DNA from: JAHQVI01 sp963727575 | GTDB lineage: Bacteria; Pseudomonadota; Alphaproteobacteria; Rhizobiales; Rhodomicrobiaceae | Assembly: GCA_963727575.1 (NCBI GenBank) | Contig: CAVSIA010000012.1 | Coordinates: 124,001 to 188,000 of the forward strand | Length of the DNA: 64,000 bases | Reading direction: 5' to 3' | Shown: positions 46,753 to 59,584 of the stretch, piece after piece | How the letters are laid out: each line of letters begins with the position of its first letter | Numbering within the stretch: the first letter of the stretch is position 1 | The notes under the pieces: generated by a model | What the model saw: only the letters and a program-made list of their open reading frames with translations | Database searches by the model: none | What the model was told of the DNA's origin: nothing | Translations under genes and position numbers: made by a program

Positions 46753-49373
46753 CTTCAAACGCCAATACGGGCGCCGGGCGCCCGCAAAACGCTTCCCCAG
46801 TGGCTCCTCCCGGTGCAATTTCACGGCCCGTGTCACCGACCGAGGGCCGCATTCCGGATGCCGGAGCTCCGCAGCACCACGATCCGGAAGCCAAGGAGTT
46901 GCTGCAGCGCTACCTCTCCGAGATTCACAGCTACCGCCAGCTCGGCAATGCGGCCCTGCGCGACCTTGAAAAGCGGCTCGAAGCGCTGTCCGAAACCGAA
47001 GAGCAGGCGATGGCCGAGATGATGCCGCATCAGGCGTCCCCGCTCGCCCGCTCGCTCGCATCGGACGCGGCTGTCCCGGTGGAGAAACGCGCCGACCTGA
47101 CGGACCGGCTGCGCGAGCTGTCGGCCTATCTGCACGCGGATCTGAGCCGGCAGCAGGGCGCTCAGCCGGAAGATGGTCAGCGGGCCGAGCCGCGCGCGCA
47201 GCAGGCAGCGCCGACGCAGCACCCCGCCGCCGACGCCGGCCCGGACATGGCGCATCCGCCGCGTGCCCCGCGCCTGGTCCCCAGCCATAAGCTGACGCCG
47301 AATGCGCCGATCCTCGACCGCGCCTGGTTCGAGGACCGTTTCGCCACCATGCGCGCCTCGATCGATGCGCTCGCCGAGCAGATCCCGACCCAGCGCCTCG
47401 ACGCCCTGGAAGGCCAGTTCCATCAGCTCATGGAGAAGCTCGACGCCCGGTCGACCGACCGCTCCATGGCCGCCGTCGAGGCCGGGCTGAAGAAGCTGGC
47501 CGCCTATCTGGAAGACAACAAACAGTGGAACAGCGCGCAGGATGCGCGGGTGCGCGGCGTCGAGGAGCGCCTCGACCGGCTCAGCGGGCTGGTCGCGCAA
47601 TCGCATGCGGCGCTTTCGGCAACGGCGCGGGGCCTGGAGATCGTCGCCCGCGGAACCGGGACCAAGCTGGCGCAGGAGACCGCCGACATCGTCGCCCGCC
47701 GCCTGGAATCGCGGCTCGACGGCATCGATCCGAAACAGCCGATCGCCGAACTCGGCGGCGAAGTCGCCCGGCTCTCGGTGCATACGAAGCAATTCGCGCG
47801 GTCCACGGACGAGCGCCTGAAGCAGCTTCAGCACTGCCTCGACGAAAGCCTCGACCGTCTCGACGACTACGACGCCGAGAAAACCCTGCCGCCTCGCAGC
47901 GGCGAAAGCAGCTGGCTCAACCGCACCGAGGACGACGGGCTCGACGACGACTATGACGGCAAGATGATCGCCGCAGCCCGCCGCGCCGCGCGACTTGCAA
48001 ACGGTCCGGCGCGGGACCTCCCCGAGAACGGCGAGCCGGTCCGCTATCAGATCCCCTACGGTGAGTTCCTGCCCGAAGAGGAGCGCCACAACTCCCGCAT
48101 CGGCCTGATCGTCGCCGCGGTCATCCTGCTCCTCGCCAGCGCGGCGATGCTCTACCTGAACCTCAGGGACAAAGGCCATCCCGGCTCGCAGGCCAGCGCC
48201 TGGCTCTATAATCTGCTGTCCGAGCGCGAACCGGAAAAGCCGCAGATCGAGCCTTTGACGACCGCATCGGTGCACACGCAGATCGTCATGCCCGAAACCG
48301 GCAAGAGCACGGAAGACCGGCTTGAGAGCGAAGCCTGGCTCGCCGCCGCTGCCTCTCCGCTCTCGCCCGAGGCCGTTCCGGTCGTTCAAGCATCGACGGA
48401 TACGGAGCCGGCCGCGACGCAAGCCGATGAGAGCGATGACGACCGGCTGTCCTTCAAGCCGAAATCCGAAAGCCTGCGCACGGCTGCGGTTGCCGGCGAT
48501 GCCGAGGCGCAGTTCTCGATCGGCGAAAACTATCTCGAAGGCCGAAATGCCGATCAGAAGCTGCCCGTGACGGAACGCCTCTCCAAAGCCGCACGCTGGT
48601 TCCGCCGCGCAGCCGAAAAAGGCCACGCCCCCTCGCAATACCGTCTGGCGACGCTCTACGAACTCGGACAGGGCGCGCCGAAGGATCAGGCGCAGGCGAT
48701 GATGTGGTACAGCCGCGCCGCGGAGAACGGCCACGTCAAGGCCATGCACAATCTTGCCGTGCTGTCGATCACCGGCAGCAACCGGTCGGCCAATTATCTG
48801 ACTGCCGCGAAATGGTTCGCCGAAGCCGCCAAGCACGGCCTCCGCGACAGCGAATACAATCTGGGCGTTCTCTATGAGCGCGGTCTCGGCGTGCCGAAGG
48901 ACCCGGCGATCGCCTATCGCTGGTTCTCGCTGGCGGCCAATCAGGGCGACACCAAAGCCGTGCAGAAGCGGGAGCAAATCGCCGCTCTCCTGTCTCCGGC
49001 CGACAAGGAGCAAGAAGACAGGGCTACGTCGGCCTGGTCCGCGGAGGAAACCGATGCCGCGGTGAACAGCAACGCACCGGAGCCGCCGGTCGAGCAGGCC
49101 CATCAGACCCAGCCCGTTATCGAGCCCAAGACCGCAAGCGCCCATCTCTTGAAGAGCTCCTGGAGCACCGAAGTCTCGACGGTGAACACGCTGGTGGCCG
49201 AAGCGCAGCGCGCACTTTCCAGGCTCGGCTACGCGCCGGGACCGGTCGACGGTCTGGTCGGCCCGCGCACCACCGCCGCAATCCGCGCCTTCGAGCAGAA
49301 GTTCGGATTGCCGGCAACCGGGCGGATCACCGAGGCTCTGCTGGCAAAGCTGAGCGTCGGCACCCAGTCCTAA
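46749..49373 (+). CDS. PodJ-like polar/peptidoglycan-binding protein with Sel1 repeats
   Basis: An 874-residue protein: a helical, coiled-coil-rich cytosolic half (residues about 35-400), one membrane span (RIGLIVAAVILLLASAAMLY, about residues 450-470), then a periplasmic half with a spacer, three to four Sel1 repeats (about 577-745; for example KAARWFRRAAEKGHAPSQYR and AMMWYSRAAENGHVKAMHN), and a peptidoglycan-binding domain at the end (AQRALSRLGYAPGPVDGLVG). This order matches polar-development factors such as PodJ of alphaproteobacteria. It is probably involved in cell polarity or envelope localisation. An 11-codon leader overlaps its start. Confidence 0.8.
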   Translation: MTSNANTGAGRPQNASPVAPPGAISRPVSPTEGRIPDAGAPQHHDPEAKELLQRYLSEIHSYRQLGNAALRDLEKRLEALSETEEQAMAEMMPHQASPLARSLASDAAVPVEKRADLTDRLRELSAYLHADLSRQQGAQPEDGQRAEPRAQQAAPTQHPAADAGPDMAHPPRAPRLVPSHKLTPNAPILDRAWFEDRFATMRASIDALAEQIPTQRLDALEGQFHQLMEKLDARSTDRSMAAVEAGLKKLAAYLEDNKQWNSAQDARVRGVEERLDRLSGLVAQSHAALSATARGLEIVARGTGTKLAQETADIVARRLESRLDGIDPKQPIAELGGEVARLSVHTKQFARSTDERLKQLQHCLDESLDRLDDYDAEKTLPPRSGESSWLNRTEDDGLDDDYDGKMIAAARRAARLANGPARDLPENGEPVRYQIPYGEFLPEEERHNSRIGLIVAAVILLLASAAMLYLNLRDKGHPGSQASAWLYNLLSEREPEKPQIEPLTTASVHTQIVMPETGKSTEDRLESEAWLAAAASPLSPEAVPVVQASTDTEPAATQADESDDDRLSFKPKSESLRTAAVAGDAEAQFSIGENYLEGRNADQKLPVTERLSKAARWFRRAAEKGHAPSQYRLATLYELGQGAPKDQAQAMMWYSRAAENGHVKAMHNLAVLSITGSNRSANYLTAAKWFAEAAKHGLRDSEYNLGVLYERGLGVPKDPAIAYRWFSLAANQGDTKAVQKREQIAALLSPADKEQEDRATSAWSAEETDAAVNSNAPEPPVEQAHQTQPVIEPKTASAHLLKSSWSTEVSTVNTLVAEAQRALSRLGYAPGPVDGLVGPRTTAAIRAFEQKFGLPATGRITEALLAKLSVGTQS

Positions 49374-49379
49374 AGAGCG

Positions 49380-49454
49380 TTGCGGGCATCAGTCGGTCGG
49401 ATAAAATGTCCCACCTGGGATGCCCGCATTGACGAGCGGGCCTCCTTTTGTTTT
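49380..49454 (+). promoter_or_regulatory. Alternative hairpins with a terminator-like end before the TauE/SafE gene
   Basis: TGCGGGCAT (49381-49389) can pair with ATGCCCGCA (49420-49428), nine bases. The same bases GCCCGC (49422-49427) can instead pair with GCGGGC (49436-49441), giving a short hairpin followed by CTCCTTTTGTTTTAT. The two stems exclude each other, the layout of an attenuator. It may also just be the terminator of the PodJ-like gene, whose stop is seven bases upstream. The TauE ATG is 93 bases further on. Confidence 0.5.
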
Positions 49455-49546
49455 ATCAGCATCACTCCACAAGGCATGACAGCTTCACGTTGGGGCGCTG
49501 ACGCCTGCTGGATTGGGTCATAACCCGGCCACTGGAAATCAATCCG

Positions 49547-50479
49547 ATGCAGATTTATCTGCCGATCGCCGAAACGACCGTCAACGTCTTCACAATCTTC
49601 GGCATGGGCGCCGCGGTCGGCTTCCTGTCGGGCATGTTCGGTGTCGGCGGCGGCTTTCTGATCACACCGCTCCTGATCCTGTCGGGCATCCCGGCCGCCG
49701 TCGCGGTGGCGACCGGGGCCAACCAGGTCGTGGCGAGTTCCGTTTCCGGCACCATCACGCAGTGGCGACGGGACAATGTCGACTTTCTGATGGGCACGCT
49801 TTTGCTGCTCGGCGGCATCGTGGGTGCGTATATCGGCGTGCAGCTCGTCAAGATGCTCGAGGCGACCGGGCAGGTCGAAATCGTCATCTCGCTGCTCTAC
49901 ATTTTCTTCCTGAGCAGCATCGGCCTCCTGATGCTGATCGAAAGCGCCCAGGTGATCTATCGGAGCAGGTCGGGCAAGGCGCCGTCGGCGCGCCGGCCCG
50001 GTCAGCATCACTGGATCCACGGCCTGCCGCTGAAAGTGCGTTTCAAGCGGTCAAAACTCTATATCAGCGCGATCCCGCCGCTGGTGATCGGCTTTGCCGT
50101 GGGCCTGCTGTCCGGCATTCTTGGCGTCGGCGGCGGCTTCGTCATGGTGCCGGCGATGATCTATCTGCTGCGGATGCCGACCAAGGTCGTCATCGGCACC
50201 TCGCTGTTTCAGGTCATCTTCGTCGCCGGCTTCACGACCATCTTTCACGCCGCGGCGAATTATGCCGTCGATGTCGTGCTTGCCTTCCTTTTGATGATCG
50301 GCGGCGTCATCGGCGCACAATTCGGCGTCAGCGCCGGTCAGAAACTGCGCGGCGAACAATTGCGCGCCCTGCTCGCCCTGCTGGTTCTCGGCGTATCGAT
50401 CCGGCTGATCGTCGATCTGGTAAGCACGCCGCCGGAACCGTTCACGCTCAGCACGCCGGAGGCCAGGCAGACGCTATGA
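49547..50479 (+). CDS. TauE/SafE family sulfite/sulfur-compound exporter
   Basis: A 310-residue membrane protein with two homologous halves, each starting with a glycine-rich motif: GFLSGMFGVGGGFLITPLLI (about residues 25-44) and GLLSGILGVGGGFVMVPAMI (about 185-205). About eight helices are visible. TauE/SafE proteins export sulfite, sulfoacetate or related anions. The stop overlaps the start of a TIGR02186 gene, a known partner. Confidence 0.9.
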   Translation: MQIYLPIAETTVNVFTIFGMGAAVGFLSGMFGVGGGFLITPLLILSGIPAAVAVATGANQVVASSVSGTITQWRRDNVDFLMGTLLLLGGIVGAYIGVQLVKMLEATGQVEIVISLLYIFFLSSIGLLMLIESAQVIYRSRSGKAPSARRPGQHHWIHGLPLKVRFKRSKLYISAIPPLVIGFAVGLLSGILGVGGGFVMVPAMIYLLRMPTKVVIGTSLFQVIFVAGFTTIFHAAANYAVDVVLAFLLMIGGVIGAQFGVSAGQKLRGEQLRALLALLVLGVSIRLIVDLVSTPPEPFTLSTPEARQTL

Positions 50480-51270
50480 TAATCCGGCCCCGCCCTGGTT
50501 CCGTTGTCGTCCAACTTCTCGTGCCGATCGCATTCATAATGCTGCTTTTGACCGGCGCCTCGCCGGCCGAGGCACAGAACGAGTCCATCGAGCTCGATAC
50601 CTCGACCCGCGAGATCGCCATCGAGCCGGATTTCACCGGTGCCGAGGTCGTCATCTTCGGATCGGTGGACAATTCCAAGCAGGCAACGAGCGCATCGGGC
50701 TATTACGACATCATCGTCGTGATCCGCGGCCCGGCGGAAACGGTGGTCGCACGGCACAAAACGCGCGTTGCCGGCATCTGGCTCAATGGGGCGTCGCGGA
50801 CCTTTGCCCGGGTGCCGAGCTTTTACGGGATTCTGTCGACGCGCCCGATCTCCGACATCGCTGACGCCGAAACGCTGCGCCGCTTCGATATCGAGTTCGA
50901 TCCCAATCCGCTCGAGGAGACGAAATCGCCGCCCGATGAATTCGACAAAGCCCTTGTCAGACTGAAAAAAGATCAGGGCATGTATGTCAAAGCGCCGTTC
51001 GCGGTGGTGTTCTCGAGCCGGAGCCTGTTTCGCGCGACGTTGAAAATGCCGGCGCAGGTCATGGAGGGGACGTATACCGCCCAGGTCTATCTTTTCCACG
51101 AAGCCAAGCTGCTGAGCTGGGACAAGTCGCTGCTCGAGGTGAGAAAAGCAGGACTGGAGCGTTATCTCTATACGCTCGCCTCGGATCAGCCCTGGGTCTA
51201 TGGGCTGATCTCGGTGATGCTGGCCGTCGCCTGCGGCTTTATGGGATGGACGCTGTTCGGCCGCAAATAG
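50476..51270 (+). CDS. TIGR02186 family periplasmic membrane-anchored protein
   Basis: A 264-residue protein with a signal peptide (cleaved near PAEAQ, residue 34), a beta-rich periplasmic domain (IAIEPDFTGAEVVIFGSVD, YDIIVVIRGP, ARVPSFYGILSTRPIS), and a C-terminal membrane helix (PWVYGLISVMLAVACGFMGW). TIGR02186 proteins are encoded with TauE/SafE-type exporters in alphaproteobacteria. The ATG lies inside the end of that gene (ATGA overlap), so the two probably form one export unit. Function unknown. Confidence 0.85.
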   Translation: MIIRPRPGSVVVQLLVPIAFIMLLLTGASPAEAQNESIELDTSTREIAIEPDFTGAEVVIFGSVDNSKQATSASGYYDIIVVIRGPAETVVARHKTRVAGIWLNGASRTFARVPSFYGILSTRPISDIADAETLRRFDIEFDPNPLEETKSPPDEFDKALVRLKKDQGMYVKAPFAVVFSSRSLFRATLKMPAQVMEGTYTAQVYLFHEAKLLSWDKSLLEVRKAGLERYLYTLASDQPWVYGLISVMLAVACGFMGWTLFGRK

Positions 51271-51328
51271 GCGTGAGCGACGCGGCCCGGCAGACGATTT
51301 TGCCCGGCCTCGTCGCAGCGCAAAATCG

Positions 51329-52066
51329 CTAAGCGGCCATCTCTTCCAGGAGTTGACCGGACGCAACCTGCGTCACCCGCCCGGCATTGGTCGACCAGAC
51401 GAACAACCCCTCGTGACCGAGCAGCGAATCGAAGGCCGAGCCGAGCACATTGGCACCGGCCGAATATTTGCCCATGGACGGCAGGATCAGCCGCATGCCG
51501 TTGGACACGAAGCAGCGCCCGCGCATGACATGGCCGTATTCGGAGACCTGCGCGATCGGATGCATGCGGCCCGCGATTTCGTGGCTGACCGGCGCGCGCA
51601 CCGGCTCGTAACGGAACTTGATGCCCCCGAGCGTCACATGCGGCAAAACGGTGCCGCCGAAACATTCCGGGATCTCGGCCTGCTCCGGTCCCGCGACCCA
51701 GTACCAGTCGCGTTCTTCCATGAGGTCGTAGAGCCAGTCGGCGTCATGCGCCGAAAGCCGGGCGTCGCCGTCCGCGCAGAAGCTGTCGCCCAGCGCGATC
51801 ACCCGATGCGGATCGTAGCGGTCGAGCGCCTCTTCGAGCTTTTCGAAAACCGATGACGTATCGTATGGCGGAAGCACGACCCCGTCATCCGTCAGATAGG
51901 ACCCTCTTTCGAGATGCAGGTCGGACACGACCAGCGTCTTCTCGGCGGGCCAGTAAAGCGCTCCGCTACGGTCGGCAATGAACGATTTGCCGCAAAGAAG
52001 GATTCGGCAGGAGCCGTTATCGAGAGACGTCTCGTCAACGGATCGCAGATAGACTGCGGTATGCAT
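51329..52066 (-). CDS. PdeM-like metallophosphoesterase with a degenerate active site
   Basis: A 245-residue calcineurin-fold protein related to ligase-associated PdeM endonuclease. VSDLHLERGS (first metal motif, about residue 48) and ALGDSF (second, about residue 95) are kept, as are LPPYDTSSV and RCFVSNGMRLILPSMGKYSAGANV. But the GNHD motif that supplies a metal-binding Asn and the catalytic His is replaced: the line reads WYWVAGPEQAEIP. The GHxH-type motif also reads GRMH. The protein may therefore bind metal poorly or have a changed function. No LigB-type ligase or helicase partner is in the window. Confidence 0.75.
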   Translation of the reverse strand: MHTAVYLRSVDETSLDNGSCRILLCGKSFIADRSGALYWPAEKTLVVSDLHLERGSYLTDDGVVLPPYDTSSVFEKLEEALDRYDPHRVIALGDSFCADGDARLSAHDADWLYDLMEERDWYWVAGPEQAEIPECFGGTVLPHVTLGGIKFRYEPVRAPVSHEIAGRMHPIAQVSEYGHVMRGRCFVSNGMRLILPSMGKYSAGANVLGSAFDSLLGHEGLFVWSTNAGRVTQVASGQLLEEMAA

Positions 52067-52465
52067 TTGAATCTATGCCCCTTTAACTGCCGCAAACTGA
52101 TTAATGCAGCGCGACCCGCGACGATACGCCGGGACTCAAGCGGGTCGTAGTAACACTATAGGTTAAAGCTATGCCCGATTCGCAGCAAGCGGTGTTACGA
52201 AAAAGTCTCTTGAAAAGCAAATAAAAGCGGGATGAACTGCAAATTTCGCCTTTATTATGCCTAATTTATTCGGCTTCGGACGCAATTCGCGCGGACATTG
52301 CAGCAAAATGCGTGTTGCTCCCGCAGGAAATTACCCCCTGTGCAAAGTCGCGGAGCGCCCGATTCCCGCGGCTTCCGGAACCCGATCTGCAGCCCGCAAT
52401 TGACCTGGAGCGGATTTCGTCGGAAAAAGACCCGAGCGAATTCAGTCTCGGCACGGGAAGACCTT
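52067..52465. other. Intergenic region between pdeM-like gene and DUF6460 gene
   Basis: A 399-base divergent gap. An inverted repeat CGACCCGC (52112-52119) / GCGGGTCG (52140-52147) lies 46-81 bases from the PdeM-like ATG and may be an operator. The 52170-52280 part is AT-rich and could hold promoters. No RNA gene is seen. Confidence 0.5.
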
Positions 52466-52750
52466 ATGGACGTATTCTTCGGCGGCAACCCTCTGGCCGT
52501 AATCATCCGGTTGATCATCGTGTCGATCGTGGTCGGCATCGTGCTGAGCGCCCTGAACTACGACCCGCGCGACCTGTTCGGGAGCATCTTCCGCCTGATC
52601 AATTCCATCGCCGATATGGGCTATTACTGGGTACAGAGCGCGGCGCGCTATTTCCTGCTCGGCGCGGTGATCGTGGTCCCGATCTGGCTGATGCTGCGCT
52701 TCTTCGATTTCCTGTTCGGCGGCCATCGGCGGGGCGGGCCGGAAACCTGA
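52466..52750 (+). CDS. DUF6460 family small membrane protein
   Basis: A 94-residue protein with two hydrophobic helices, LAVIIRLIIVSIVVGIVLSA (about residues 10-29) and YFLLGAVIVVPIWLMLRFFD (about 62-81), and an Arg/Gly tail. The N-terminus MDVFFGGNP is the typical start of DUF6460, assigned from memory. The ATG follows GGAAG seven bases upstream. The MATE gene starts seven bases after its stop. Confidence 0.75.
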   Translation: MDVFFGGNPLAVIIRLIIVSIVVGIVLSALNYDPRDLFGSIFRLINSIADMGYYWVQSAARYFLLGAVIVVPIWLMLRFFDFLFGGHRRGGPET

Positions 52751-52756
52751 CCGCCG

Positions 52757-54121
52757 ATGCATAGCCCGGCGCCCGGCGGCGCCTCGAAGGCGCACCAGCC
52801 GGCTCCGCCGCTCACTTATGCGCGGGTTCTGGCGATCAGCCTCCCGATCATTCTCTCCAACATCACCACCCCGCTGCTCGGCGTCACCCACACCGCCGTG
52901 GTCGGCCAGCTCGGCGCGCCTCACCTGATCGGCGCGGTCGCGCTCGGCGCGACGATCTTCACCCTGCTGTTCTGGGCGTTCGGCTTTCTGCGCATGGGCA
53001 CGACCGGCCTCACGGCGCAGGCCGAGGGCCGGGGCGACCGGCAGCTCGTCGCCGCGGTGCTGGCGCGGGCGCTGCTGATCGCCGCCATTGCGGGTGCCGC
53101 GCTGATCCTGCTGCAGAAGCCGCTCGAGATCGTGTCGCTGCGGCTGCTCGACGCGACCGAGGCCGTGGACGCCGAAACGCGGCGCTATTTCGTCATCCGC
53201 ATCTGGAGCGCGCCGTTCGCGCTCGCCAATTACGCCTTTCTCGGCTGGTTCATCGGCCTGGCGAAGACCCGCATCGCCCTGGTGCTCCAACTCGTCCTGA
53301 ACGGGCTCAACGTGCTCGTCAGCATCGCGCTGGTATCCGGCCTGGGCTGGGGCGTCGCTGGCGTCGCCATCAGCACGGTGTTCGCCGAAACCGTTGCGGC
53401 GGCGCTCGGCGCGCTGATTGCCATGCGCGAACTCCGGCGGCGCGGCGCGTCGGTGAGCTGGGCCGAGACCATCGATCTCGCCGGCCTGAAACGCATGATC
53501 GCCGTCAATGCGGATCTGATGATCCGGACGCTATGCCTCTTGTTCGCCTTCACGTTCTTCACCGCCAAGGCGGCGCAGTCGGGCGACCTCGTCCTCGCGG
53601 CCAACGCCATTCTGCTGCAGTTCCTCAACATCTCCGCCTATCTGCTCGACGGCTTCGCCTTCGCCACCGAAGCGCTGACCGGCCGGGCGATCGGTGCCGG
53701 CGACCAGGCACATTTTCGGCGGGCGATCCGCCTCTCATCGGTATGGGCGGCGGCGGTGAGCGTTGTGGTGAGCGTCGTCTATCTTGCGGCGGGCGGGCCG
53801 ATCATCGACGCCATGGCGGTGAACGCAGAGGTCCGCGAACTGGCGCGGGTCTATCTGCCATGGGCCGTCGTGGCACCGATCGCCGGCGTCGCCTGCTTCC
53901 AGCTCGACGGCATTTTCATCGGCGCAACGCGCACGCGCGACATGCGCAATACCATGATCGTCAGCCTCGCTGTGTTCCTGGCCGCCTGGGCGGCCTTGAC
54001 GCCGCTGTTCGGCAATCACGGCCTATGGGCGGCAATGATCGCGTTCTTCGTCATCCGGGCGGCAACGCTGGTGATCTACTACCCCGCATTGGAGCGTGAT
54101 GCTTTCGCGATACCGGCTTAA
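52757..54121 (+). CDS. MATE family efflux transporter
   Basis: Twelve-helix drug/sodium or proton antiporter of 454 residues. The MATE signatures are ISLPIILSNITTPLLGVTHTAVVGQLG, LRMGTTGLTAQAEGRGD, and the second-half LLDGFAFATEALTGRAIGAGD, which is DinF-like. It follows the DUF6460 gene closely. Its end overlaps the pyrD end by four bases on the opposite strand. Confidence 0.9.
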   Translation: MHSPAPGGASKAHQPAPPLTYARVLAISLPIILSNITTPLLGVTHTAVVGQLGAPHLIGAVALGATIFTLLFWAFGFLRMGTTGLTAQAEGRGDRQLVAAVLARALLIAAIAGAALILLQKPLEIVSLRLLDATEAVDAETRRYFVIRIWSAPFALANYAFLGWFIGLAKTRIALVLQLVLNGLNVLVSIALVSGLGWGVAGVAISTVFAETVAAALGALIAMRELRRRGASVSWAETIDLAGLKRMIAVNADLMIRTLCLLFAFTFFTAKAAQSGDLVLAANAILLQFLNISAYLLDGFAFATEALTGRAIGAGDQAHFRRAIRLSSVWAAAVSVVVSVVYLAAGGPIIDAMAVNAEVRELARVYLPWAVVAPIAGVACFQLDGIFIGATRTRDMRNTMIVSLAVFLAAWAALTPLFGNHGLWAAMIAFFVIRAATLVIYYPALERDAFAIPA

Positions 54122-55200
54122 AGCGCAGTGCTCGCCCAGCGTTCGGCGTCCGTCCCTCGAAGCGCCGACAGAGTCTCCGCGCCCGCGTTCGCCATCGCCT
54201 CAACCAGCGTGCGCTTGATGTCAGCGATGAGGCCCGCGCCCTGGTAGATCAGCCCGGTGTAAAGCTGAACCAGCGACGCTCCGGCGCGGATCTTCGCCAG
54301 CGCCGTCTCGCCGGAGTCGACGCCGCCGACGCCGATGAGCGGCACTTTGCCTTCGGTGAGCAGGGCGACCTTGCCGAGCGTCCGGGTCGCGCGCCGAAAC
54401 AGCGGGCGTCCGGACAATCCGCCGGCCTCTCCGCGATAGGAGGACGCCGGGATCTCCTCGCGCGAGATCGTCGTGTTGGTCAGAATGATCCCATCGACGG
54501 CATTCGCCTGAAGACACGCGACGATCGCCGGCAGGTCGTCGTCGTGAATGTCGGGCGCAAGCTTGACCAGCATGGGCCGGCGCGGCTTGCCCGCCGCTTC
54601 GAGCGCGCGCCGCACTGTCGTCAGCCGGCTCAGCAGGTCGTCGAGCCGGTCCGGGGCCTGAAGGTCGCGCAGGCCCGGCGTGTTCGGCGAGGATATGTTG
54701 ACGGTGAAATAGTCGGCGACGTCGTAGAACAGGCGCAGGCCGGTGACGTAATCCTCGGCCGGGTCGGCGCTGTCCTTGTTCGCCCCGATATTGACGCCGA
54801 GAATCCCCGCCGGTCGCCGCTGCAACCGCGCCCGCGCCGCGTCGTGGCCGCCGCTGTTGAAGCCGAGCCGGTTGATGGCGCCGCGCTCGCGGATCAGCCG
54901 GAACACGCGCGGACGCGGATTGCCGGGCTGCGGCCGGGGCGTGACCGTGCCGATCTCGGTGAAGCCGAAGCCCATGGCGAGCAGCGCCGCGGGGACGCGG
55001 GCATCCTTGTCGAAGCCTGCCGCCATGCCGATCGGGTTGGGAAAGTCGAGGCCGAACACGCTCTGGCGCAATCGCGGATCGTCCGCTCCGCCGCGGGCAT
55101 ACACGCCCCGCTCCAGCGCGCGCAGGGTCAACTCATGGGCGCGTTCCGGATCGAGAAACAGCAAGCCGGACTGCGCGACATTGAGAAGCCCGCCGATCAC
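54118..55200 (-). CDS. pyrD: Dihydroorotate dehydrogenase (quinone) PyrD
   Basis: Class 2, membrane-associated flavoprotein of pyrimidine synthesis. GLDFPNPIGMAAGFDKD, TVTPRPQPGNPRPRVFRL, INRLGFNSGG, VNISSPNTPGLRDLQ with the catalytic Ser, and the FMN-binding VGGVDSGETALAKIRAGASL are present. I start at the GTG at 55200 (VIGGLLNVAQSGLLFLDPERAHEL, split), because its first bases overlap the corrected DUF952 stop (GTGA); a longer frame starts at 55251. 360 residues, normal for class 2. Confidence 0.88.
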   Translation of the reverse strand: MIGGLLNVAQSGLLFLDPERAHELTLRALERGVYARGGADDPRLRQSVFGLDFPNPIGMAAGFDKDARVPAALLAMGFGFTEIGTVTPRPQPGNPRPRVFRLIRERGAINRLGFNSGGHDAARARLQRRPAGILGVNIGANKDSADPAEDYVTGLRLFYDVADYFTVNISSPNTPGLRDLQAPDRLDDLLSRLTTVRRALEAAGKPRRPMLVKLAPDIHDDDLPAIVACLQANAVDGIILTNTTISREEIPASSYRGEAGGLSGRPLFRRATRTLGKVALLTEGKVPLIGVGGVDSGETALAKIRAGASLVQLYTGLIYQGAGLIADIKRTLVEAMANAGAETLSALRGTDAERWASTAL

Positions 55201-55546
55201 GGCTTGGCCTCGTCGGGAAGGCGATGCAGGCCGTCCGGCGCCGACCGGCAAGCGGCTTTGCCCAAAGCGCCGCCGATGTCGGCAGGGGGGCGTAAAGATG
55301 GGGAAACAGATCGCCGTCGCGGGCAGGCTCCCATTTCAGCGGGGCGCCGAGCGTCTCGGCTTCAAACGCGATCAGTGCGAGATCGTCGCGGCCCGCATAG
55401 TGCTTGGCGAGCGTGCCGGTGAGCTGCTCGGCCGTCGAGAAATGGATGAAGCCGTCGCTCTGGTCGTGCGCTGAGCCGCGATAGGCGCCTGCCGCCTCGG
55501 CGGAAGCCCACTCGGCGGCGTCGCAGATTTTGAAGATGACCGTCAT
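55197..55546 (-). CDS. DUF952 family protein (two frameshifts near the end)
   Basis: A small cytosolic protein of 115 residues: FKICDAAEWASAEAAGAYRGS, DGFIHFSTAEQLTGTLAKHYAG, APLKWEPARDGDLFPHLYAPL. The last 15 residues need two extra G bases removed (between about 55235 and 55260) to give DGLHRLPDEAKP before a TGA. That TGA overlaps the pyrD GTG, so coupling is likely. DUF952 often precedes pyrD in alphaproteobacteria; function unknown. Confidence 0.78.
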
Positions 55547-55598
55547 GGCGCCGTCGCCGGAGAATGGATCGAAAGGCGCGCATGCGACGTCCGCGCCC

Positions 55599-59179
<3,581 letters not shown>

Positions 59180-59182
59180 GTC

Positions 59183-59440
59183 TCAGCTTTCGAGCTGGTG
59201 GTAAAGCCGGATGCGGGTCACGACGGCCGCAACGCCGGGCGGCGGCTCATCCCCTTTGACCCAGCGGTCGATCTGCGGATCGGGCAGGGCCAGCAATTCC
59301 TCGAACGCGCCGAGCTCGATCTCGCCCATCCCCGGCAGCTCCGCTTCGGCGAAACGCCCGAGGATCAGATCCAGTTCTTTGGTGCCGCGATGATTTGCGC
59401 GGTAAAAGGCGCGTTTGACCCGGCTTTCGGTGATTGTCAT
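59183..59440 (-). CDS. sdhE: Succinate dehydrogenase assembly factor 2 / SdhE
   Basis: An 85-residue flavinylation factor that helps load FAD on succinate dehydrogenase. The core YRANHRGTKELDLILGRFAE fits YRxxRRGxxExD-LGxF (with a His in place of one Arg), followed by ELLALPDPQIDRWV. It is the first gene of an sdhE-mfd unit and divergent from recG, a common alphaproteobacterial arrangement. Confidence 0.9.
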   Translation of the reverse strand: MTITESRVKRAFYRANHRGTKELDLILGRFAEAELPGMGEIELGAFEELLALPDPQIDRWVKGDEPPPGVAAVVTRIRLYHQLES

Positions 59441-59584
59441 GGCGTAAGGGCGCTCGTCCGAATTGTGGGGATGTCCTTGACCCGATACGCGCCGCTATGG
59501 CCGGACAAACCCAGGGCGTGATATAGCGCCTAATGTGGCTGATGTCAGCCAGCGATCAGGTTTTGGCAAATTTATAGATATGCT

